Of a stretch of 64,000 bases of DNA, positions 56,596-64,000 are shown piece by piece (the stretch's first letter is position 1; every line of letters starts with the position of its first letter). The position numbers and the translations under genes are program-made. The notes beneath the pieces were generated by a model. It did no database searches. It was not told where the DNA came from and saw only the letters and a list, made by a program, of their open reading frames with translations. The DNA comes from Leucaena leucocephala. Taxonomy: Eukaryota > Streptophyta > Magnoliopsida > Fabales > Fabaceae. The DNA lies in the NCBI GenBank assembly GCA_037074615.1, contig CM073558.1:15421001-15485000 (forward strand), given 5' to 3'.

Positions 56596-57341
56596 ATTAT
56601 TACAGCTTAATGTTTTTATTATTTTTAATAAAAATATGATATCTAGATTATCCTACTATTATCTTTATTTAATATTTTATGATTTGATTGTTATTATTAG
56701 TTAAAAAATTATTAGGATTTGTGTTCAGATTTCAATATAGATTTAAATTTGAATTATTATTATGGCTTGATAAATAGATTTAAGGCCCTGAGTTATTTTT
56801 TATACTTGATTATTGAGTTGACTCCTCTCTTTCTAATCCTCTCTCTCAATTCTTTTCATATTCCCAAACTCATCTATTTTCCTTCCAAACAAGCCTTTAG
56901 TCAACTCACTAAAAGTTGAGATTTACCTTTCTGACATTTTGTGGTAATTATTCATATATTTAGGCGAGAGGTAACCACTTCTCGTTGTGTGTGCTAATAT
57001 GATGTTTATGAGTTATTTAATATATATGTTGATGTTGATAAGATTATATTGAAAAAATTTGTTTGATAATTTTTATTAAAAATAATCTTATGGGACTTAA
57101 AGTTTAATTTAAAATGTTTAAATTGAGATTTAAAACTTGTTGTATCTTGATTTAATTTGAATAAAGTTATTATCTTGAGAAAACCCTATTATGATATTTA
57201 TTGATATTATTGATTATCAAACTATTGATGATTTTATTAATATGAGATTATGTATTGGGGATTAGTGATGAGGGAGTTATATTTTTACCATGTAGTATAA
57301 CCTTCATTAGAGCTCGATGGTTAATTTTTGTTCCATCAGTT

Positions 57342-59084
57342 TGTTGGAAATTGTGCCCTAGGGGCCAATTATTGTCTTATGAACATTGTTAATTTATGAA
57401 TTTATTAATTGTGTTATCATATTATTTGCATGTTTACTGTAATAACCATCATTGAATAACTCATGATTTTATCCTAAATGTCCCTGGTCGGTCATCTATA
57501 CGGGAGTAGAGATAAAATAAGACCAATATAACTTTAAAGATATATAGAGATATAAATCAAAGTCATAGGCACATGTAAGAGTACAAGGTGTTGGACCGAC
57601 CCGCTATGAGAGAGCTGCATGGGTTAAGTCATAAGCTTCTCTCATATACAAACCATGTCACTATGCCCTTTGACCTGAGATAATCATAGATTCCTACATG
57701 ACAAACGTTCAGCTTTGACCTAGTCAAAAGTCACTTTTGACCCAGTGATCATAAAGACTATGTTCGGGTTTAGTGCTTTTCCGTACGGAGGAATGTGAAT
57801 GGTCAATATGGAATTTATCCCTCACATTCGTAGAGAGATATTACTGGGCCCCTCGATGAGTGAGTCTGAGAAATGTATGGCCATACTGTAATGGAAAGGT
57901 AGTTCCATTTCTATAGTCACACTACTCAGGGATAGACAAAAGTAACGGCCAGGAATAGGAGGATGACATTCTCCATGCCTCATCCATGACCAAAATATCG
58001 TGTGATAAAAGGGACGTGATATGGTTGTATAAAATGTTACATCGTTCATCGATCCTCATATGATTTGGGTAGTCATGATATCTTGCTAGAGACCGCTTGC
58101 GACTTATGAGTCAGTATAGTAAATGGCCCACTGCCAACTTCATATGGGCCTACAGGATCGCACACAAAATAACCCAACACGAGCTATGATGTCCAGATTC
58201 AATGAATGATCCAGGGTAGATGTATATATTTATTTATATTTATATTCATATATATATAAATTCGTATATATATTATATATAAGAGATATTTATAAGATTT
58301 AATTTATAAGGATAAATTAAATCTCTATCACGTTTGAATTTAAAATTCAAATTGATATGATATCTCATATAAGAGATATTTACAAGATTTAATTTATAAG
58401 GATAAAATTAAATCTCTATCATGTTTGAATTTAAAATTCAAATTGATATGATATCTCAAATTTGATTTATGAGAATAAATCAAATGTAATTCCGTCTTAT
58501 CTTTATTTTAAATTAAATAAATTGGTTAATTAAATCTGTGGGACATATTTAATACAAACACTATTTATTTAATTAGTTTCTTATCAAATTATACAATATA
58601 TGATATTGTATTAATTTCAGAATTAATATAAGATTAATTCTAAAAATCCAAGTCTATGGTAACACGCATAGCATCCTATATATCTTATATTTAAGAGCTA
58701 CGATTGGGACAGAAAAAAAAGTGTGAACGGCATTCTGCAAAAGGTTTGCAGATAAGAAACTGCTGAAATAGAGACGGAGAGGACGAATTCTTGAGTAAGC
58801 CCTGGAGGGACAGGAGGCGCTAGCACGTCGTTTGTGGTTGGAATGCTGTTCGTGTAGATACCAATAGAGGAAGCCAACTTGAGTCGTCGACTTCTTGCGA
58901 TCGAAAAGAGATCACGAGCCGCGGAGAGAAGCTGTGGGCGTCGCAACCAGAAGCTAAGAAAGTCCCAACTGAATACTGAGGGTAATACTTCTTTTCACTT
59001 GACTTAAACACATACGGTAGATCCTGGCAGGGAATGGAAAAATTTTTAAGTTAATTTCTGCTGCGTGTCTTCCAATTCCTTACA
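57342..59084 (-). mobile_element. Solo LTR of the copia D family, reverse orientation
   Basis: TGTTGGAAATTGTGCCC to CCTTACA is the complement of a D-type LTR. Flanks CAGTT (57337-57341) and TAGTT (59085-59089) are a target duplication with one change. It has only two of the 90 bp repeats (58290-58460). No internal region. Confidence 0.82.
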
Positions 59085-59663
59085 TAGTTTACCAAGGGAC
59101 GTGATAGAGGGGCTACGACACCCCCACTTGTTTACTGAGGGGGAATGAATCTATAGTCAAGTCAGATGTGTAAGGAATTGGAAGACACGCAGCGAAAATT
59201 AACTTAAAAAAGTTTCCATTCATTGCCAGGATCTACCGTATGTGTTTAAGTCAAGTGGGAAGAAGCATTACCCTCAGTGTTCCTCAGCGACTTCCACAGC
59301 CTCTGGTCACGACATTCACAGCTTCTCTCTGTGGCTCGTGCTCCCTTTTTGATCGCAAGAAGTCAACGACTCAGGTCGGCTTCCTCTACTGGTATCCACA
59401 CGAACACCGTTCCAACCACGAATGACGTGCTAGCGTCTCCTGTCCCTCCAGGGCTTTCTCAAGAATTTGTCCTTTCCGTCTCTATTTTGACAGTTTCTTA
59501 TCTGCAAACCTTTTACAGATTCCCCTTCGGCCTTTCTGTGTTCTATATGTTTCAAAACGGAGCTCCAAAACCTTTTTTGGAGTTAATCTTATATTAATTC
59601 TGAAATTAATACAATATCATATATTGTATAATTTGATAATAAATTAATTAAATAAATAATATT

Positions 59664-60341
59664 TATCTACAATTGTTTACCAGTTCTTCATTTTTGTCTA
59701 GGGTTCCACGATGCGTGAAATCCTCCACATTCAAGGTGGCCAATGTGGCAACCAGATCGGAGCCAAGTTCTGGGAGGTTGTCTGCGCCGAGCACGGCATC
59801 GACCCCATCGGAACCTACAACGGCGATTCTGATCTTCAGCTTGAGAGGATGAATGTCTACTATAATGAAGGCAGTTGTAGAAGGTTCGTTCCCAAGGCCG
59901 TGCTCATGGACCTCGAACCCAGAACCATGGACAGCGTCCGAAGCGGACCTTACGGTCAGATTTTCTGACCCGACAACTTCGTTTTCGGTCAATCCGGCGC
60001 CGGAAACAACTGGGCAAAGGGCCATTACACCGAGGGCGCCGAACTCATCAATTCTGTTCTCGACGTCGTCAGAAAGGAAGCAGAGAGCTGCGATTGCTTG
60101 CAGGGTATATGTTAATAAATCCAAGAATTTTACACAAGAAGAAGATATAATCAGTCAATGTCATTTTTGATGTGATTTTGCAGGTTTTCAAGTGTGTCAT
60201 TCTCTGGGTGGAGGAACAGGATCGGGAATGGGTACTCTGTTGATTTCAAAGGTAAGAGAGGAATACCCAGATAGAATGATGCTTACTTTCTCGTTCTTTC
60301 CTTCTCCGAAAGTCTCCGACACCGTTGTGGAGCCATACAAC
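59664..60341 (+). pseudogene. TUB: Captured beta-tubulin gene fragment (5' leader, exon 1, intron 1, part of exon 2)
   Basis: Beta-tubulin forms microtubules with alpha-tubulin. The start codon at 59711 opens MREILHIQGGQCGNQIGAKF, with the N-terminal MREI autoregulation motif and GQCGNQIG nucleotide-binding segment. Exon 1 ends after ...CDCLQ at 60104, the plant beta-tubulin intron site. A 79 bp intron (60105-60183) with GT-AG follows, then FQVCHSLGGGTGSGMGTLLI with the GGGTGSG tubulin signature, ending at VSDTVVEPYN (60341). CGA is changed to TGA at 59968, a stop at residue 86, and several conserved residues differ (Arg-Arg after SC, Arg for Gly in LEPRTMD). Only about one third of the roughly 445-residue protein is present. 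Confidence 0.95.
60105..60183 (+). other. Retained intron 1 of the captured tubulin
   Basis: 79 bp, GTATATG...TTTTGCAG, AT-rich, at the conserved position between CLQ and GFQ. Its presence shows the capture came from genomic DNA or unspliced RNA. Confidence 0.88.
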
Positions 60342-61027
60342 CGTATCACGTCCCTTTTGTCACACGATATTTTGGTCATGGATGAGGCATGGATAATATC
60401 ATCCTCCTATTCCTGACCGTTACTTTCTCGACCCCTGAGTAGTGTGACTATAGAAATGGAACTACCTTTCCATTACAGTATGGCCATACATTTCTCAAAC
60501 TCACTCATCGAGGGGCCCAGTAATATCTCTCTACGAATGTGAGGGACAAATTCCATCTTGACCATCTACATTCCTCCGCATGAAAAACCACTAAGCCCGA
60601 ACATAGTCTTTATGATCACTCGGTCAAAAGTGACTTTTGACTAGGTCAAAGCTGAGCGTTTGTCATGTAGGAATCCATGATGATCTCAGGTCAAATGGCA
60701 TAGTGACATGGTTTGTAGATGAGATAAACTTATGACGTAACCCATGCAGCTCTCTCATAGCGAGTCGGTCCAACACCTTGTACTCTTACATGTGCCTATG
60801 ACTTTGATTTATATCTCTATACATCTTCAAAGTCATACTGGTCTTATTTCATCTCTGCTCCCCCATAGATGACCGACCAGGGACATTTAGGATAAGATCA
60901 TGAGTTATCCAAGGATGGTCATCACAGTAAACATGCAAATAATATGATAACACAATTAATAAATTCATAAATCAACAATGTTCATAAGACAATGATTGGC
61001 CCTTAGGGCACAATTTCCAACAAGATG

Positions 61028-61375
61028 CTCTATGGATTTTGGCTTATTCATACCACTTGATCAGTTAGCTTTTTAAGTGGTCAGTTATCACTAACCTATG
61101 GGTTTAGTCAGTGGGAATAAGGCAGTTCAGTTAGATTGATGGGAGGAATTTGATGGGTTATATATTTGATTTTATTATGATAATATATTATTTTTTATAT
61201 ATTGTACTTTATGATCTGTCATACTTGACACCTCATGAGCTCATGTTAGTATGCATGATGAGTAGAATTGCTGGTTACTAAGACATTAGTCTCACCCTAT
61301 TTTTATTAATATTTTTCAGGTGATAGTCTCAATTTAAAACTCTAGGAAAAACTTCATAAACTTAATTAAAGTTAT
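61028..61375. other. Non-coding sequence between solo LTR and hAT MITE
   Basis: Continuation of the long LTR-like sequence; no gene. Confidence 0.5.
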
Positions 61376-61383
61376 ATCAATTA

Positions 61384-61938
61384 TAGGGGTGTTCACGGGA
61401 CGGTGTCCTGTCCTGATATATTATATGGGACACAAGATGCGTCCCGTGTCCCAGCCCATCCTAAATTTGTCCCAGTCCCGTCGGGACCGGGACGGGAATT
61501 CCTGACCTTATTTTTTTAAAAAACTATTATAATAAAATTATCTTAATAAATTATTCCATATAAAATATCACGACAACTTTCTCTAAATACCAACATTCCT
61601 CCCTAATATAAAATAATAACTTACCCAGATAAGAGGAAAAATAACAATAAAGAAGAATAAAAATATTTGTATGAGAGTAATGACTTGTGAGACCTGTGAC
61701 CGTGAGCAAACAAAGCGTAAGAGAAGAGAGACGGAGAGCCTGAGATGAGTGGATAGAGTGAGAAAGATAAGAGAATATAATATATTTTTTTATAAAAAAA
61801 ATTAGGGTCGAGACGGGATGGGAATCCCTAGGGTCAGGCCGAGACCTGTCCCGTCCCGACCCTTCCCTCTGTCTCGTCCCGATGGATTCCCGTCCCTGTC
61901 TTTCTCGAGACAGGACGGGACAATCTTGGACACCCCTA
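61384..61938. mobile_element. hAT-type MITE with GGGAC-rich ends
   Basis: 555 bp, starting TAGGGGTGTTCA and ending TTGGACACCCCTA, flanked by 8 bp ATCAATTA (61376-61383) and ATCAATTG (61939-61946), one mismatch. Subterminal GGGACGGG repeats lie in both orientations. It has no transposase; the 130-codon frame on the minus strand is not a gene. Confidence 0.85.
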
Positions 61939-62068
61939 ATCAATTGTATAGCATTATTTTTTGAATGTATGTGTACAATATTTGTATATTGACATATAAA
62001 GTTCTTTATGTATACTCTAAGAGTATATAATACATTATTTGGATTTGATTCTAAGAGTTCGTATTAGG

Positions 62069-62829
62069 TAGGGGTGTGTATAAGTAGGGCTGGGTAGGGC
62101 AGCCCCCTGCCTGAAAAATACATAGGCAGCATTTTATAGTCCAATGCCCAGCCCTGTCAGGTAAAAGCCCTAACTATTATGGGCTGGGCATAGACGGGTT
62201 GGGCATGGGCAGACTAGGCATGCCCAAGTCGTGATGCTCTACTTATATTGTGAAAAAAAATCTGTAATTATGAACTTATAAAATAATACTATATTCATAT
62301 GTCTTCAAGAATTAAATAATATACATAATTTACTAAGAATAAGACAACAAAAAATAGTAATTAAAGTTTTAAAATCAATGGCATATAAAAAAAGTATTGA
62401 AATTTAAGTAGTTTGCAATTGTAACTTTGCATCAATGTCCCTAAAATTGACAAAGATGAAGCATCTAAAAAAAATATGACAGTTACCACAGTTTAAAAAA
62501 AACAAAGAAAGAAATCAATTTAGTTATAGATTTTAAATGATGCAATTACTTACTTGACTACTTATATTTGTAAAATTACCCTTTAATCACCAGTATCAAT
62601 TATATTTGTTCTATGTGAAATACTATAATTTATAAATTTTAATATATAAAATTAATTAACTGGGCAGGGCCAAATGGGCAGGGCAGCAACCCCTGCCCGA
62701 TGCCCCACCCGGCCCGAATATTGGCCCTGCCCTAAATTGCCCATTTTACATTAGGAAACTTTTTATCAGGCTAGGCAGGGCATATTTTGTGTGGGCTTGA
62801 GCGGGCTATGGGCTTCTTGCACAGCTCTA
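62069..62829. mobile_element. hAT-type MITE with GGGCA-rich ends
   Basis: 761 bp, starting TAGGGGTGTGTATAAG and ending CTTGCACAGCTCTA, flanked by 8 bp GTATTAGG (62061-62068) and GTATTGGG (62830-62837). Multiple GGGCAGGGC/GCCCTGCCC subterminal motifs. AT-rich interior shared with 18138-18830. No transposase. Confidence 0.82.
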
Positions 62830-62837
62830 GTATTGGG

Positions 62838-64000
62838 GATAATATTCTAAATATCCATAATAGACTCTTCTAAATTATTAATTATTTTTTCAATTTTATT
62901 AAAATTGTATAGATTCTTACATTATTTTATATATACACTTTAATATAATTTTTAATATTTTTAAGAATATTTCATAAAAGATTCTATTATTACTTTTTTA
63001 TTAATTAATATATATGCTTATAAAAAAATTGTAATATTTAAGTATACTCTAATATTTTTCTAGTTATAATATACAATTTATAAAAGATTCAACAATTTAT
63101 ATGTTAAATAATTTGACTTATTTTATTCTTTTCTATCATAATTATTTTTTTATTAAGAAAAAAAAATTTATAACCATGGTAGCTTTTTTTAAATTTTAGT
63201 AAAGTTTTTATTTACTATTGTTAACTCTTTCGAAATAAACCAAATTCATTTATAATATTATTTTTTATTTATATTATGTATAAAATATGTCCAAGTAATT
63301 AATAATAGTTATATTTTATAAATTTTATTTCTTTTTGTACAAATATTTTTGAAAAGGGGTTAGATTCACCCATAATTAAAAGGCAGGGTAAAGTCTCTCT
63401 TCCTCCTAGGTAATACCAATATTAGGCAGGGTAAGTAATCAATTATTCTTAAGTATAAATCTAAGTACGTAGGAGTTACTTCTAAATATTGTGACTAAAA
63501 TTATAATAAAATAGTATTATTTAAGGATTATTTCTCATCCTTTTACATGTTGAACTAAGGACAATAGTTTTTTTTCCTTTCTTTTTCATTCTAGGTTTGC
63601 TGTCATCTTTATTGGACCGGATGGAGTTGCCAATTAGTGGGGCCCATTTGGTGTCAAGCCTGGCCTAATCACCTTTGATCCGACCCAACCCAATTCGTAA
63701 TATTTTATAAACTTCTATAAACAAAGTAATATTTTATAAACAATATAAAATTTAAAATGCTTACCTGTTAAGAAAAAAAATCAACAGGAACATTAATAAA
63801 TAGAAAAAATAATTATTTTTTATTCTTCTTCTATACAATATGTCTAGATATTTATTTTGGCAAAAAGATGATATTGATTAACTATCTTCTATTAACTTTT
63901 TTCCTCAGCTTATTGGAAACATTTAGCTGCTATTATTATCTTAATATTATTTTGAATTTTACTAAAAAATTATAAACCTCTACTTTTATAAGTTATATCT
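62838..64000. other. AT-rich intergenic sequence
   Basis: No gene or transposon end recognised. A short GC-richer stretch at 63600-63690 (GGACCGGATGGAG, GATCCGACCCAACCC) is unexplained. Confidence 0.5.

Larger units (their letters stand above)
59169..61022 (+). mobile_element. Solo LTR of the copia D family carrying a beta-tubulin fragment
   Basis: TGTAAGGAATTGG...ATTTCCAACA with the exact duplication AGATG (59164-59168, 61023-61027). LTR sequence corresponds to the D LTR up to 59663, is then replaced by 678 bp of a beta-tubulin gene, and resumes at 60342 at the place equal to about 46828 in the D LTR. About 700 bp of LTR, including all 90 bp repeats, is missing. Confidence 0.88.
56514..61383 (+). 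mobile_element. Long LTR-like sequence (Ty3/gypsy type) holding two solo LTRs
   Basis: Starts TGTAACATCCTAATTT after a purine tract. When the solo LTRs at 57342-59084 and 59169-61022 are removed, the sequence reads on smoothly through GTTTACCAAGGGACGTGATA and GAGGGGGAATGAATC to AGACATTAGTCTCACC and TTTTCAGGTGATAG, a pattern of long chromovirus-type LTRs. No coding domains. The right end is not defined. Confidence 0.45.

Noticed and set aside
59711..59968. Functional beta-tubulin gene
   Set aside because: Only about a third of the protein is present, it has an internal TGA, altered conserved residues and ends in LTR sequence.
61551..61943. 130-codon minus-strand frame
   Set aside because: Lies inside the hAT MITE and its Arg/Gly/Asp-rich start is the translation of the terminal GGGACGGG repeats.

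Overview
This window is nuclear DNA of a flowering plant, most likely a woody or otherwise transposon-rich eudicot. It is AT-rich and dominated by decayed, nested transposable elements. Only one recognisable host gene is present: the 5' half of a mitochondrial NAD-dependent malic enzyme on the minus strand. Its first five exons lie between 17723 and 8399, and the gene continues past the left edge of the window. All splice junctions checked are GT-AG and the 232 visible codons are open, so this gene looks functional. The species cannot be named from the sequence.

Layout. (1) 1-8132: a composite Ty1/copia element in intron 5 of the malic enzyme, made of an outer element with about 250 bp LTRs and a second copia body joined into it. 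(2) 8399-17723: malic enzyme exons 5 to 1. Intron 3 carries a second copia element (9237-12927, target-site duplication AAGAT), whose 3' LTR is split by a reverse-oriented small LTR element (11443-12860), plus a third copia remnant. Intron 2 carries a LINE tail. (3) 18.1-25.1 kb: a hAT-like MITE, an RTE-type LINE with a 19 bp target duplication, and a long LTR in reverse orientation with a MITE inside. (4) 25.9-32.3 kb: small non-autonomous elements, including a Stowaway-like MITE, two SINE families each present as an inverted pair, and further MITEs. (5) 32.4-37.7 kb: a young non-autonomous LTR element with apparently identical 1.3 kb LTR segments and target duplication GAACC, inserted in one arm of an older inverted repeat. 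(6) 38.9-55.9 kb: an old copia element C split twice, by a 3.2 kb solo LTR (TSD ACAAG) in its integrase and by a 9 kb copia element D (TSD GGACT) in its reverse transcriptase. (7) 56.3-61.4 kb: a long LTR-like sequence that starts in a head-to-head palindrome and holds two solo LTRs of the D family in opposite orientations. The second solo LTR (59169-61022, TSD AGATG) contains a captured piece of a host beta-tubulin gene with 5' leader, exon 1, intron 1 and part of exon 2. (8) 61.4-62.8 kb: two hAT-type MITEs with 8 bp target duplications. The rest is AT-rich sequence without recognisable content.

The genes do not form an operon or pathway. The working biology is a malic enzyme transcription unit that must splice across retrotransposon-filled introns. 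The most unusual object is the solo LTR carrying a genomic, intron-containing fragment of beta-tubulin, with a 7 bp microhomology at its downstream junction. No previously undescribed functional system is evident beyond these transposon-related structures.
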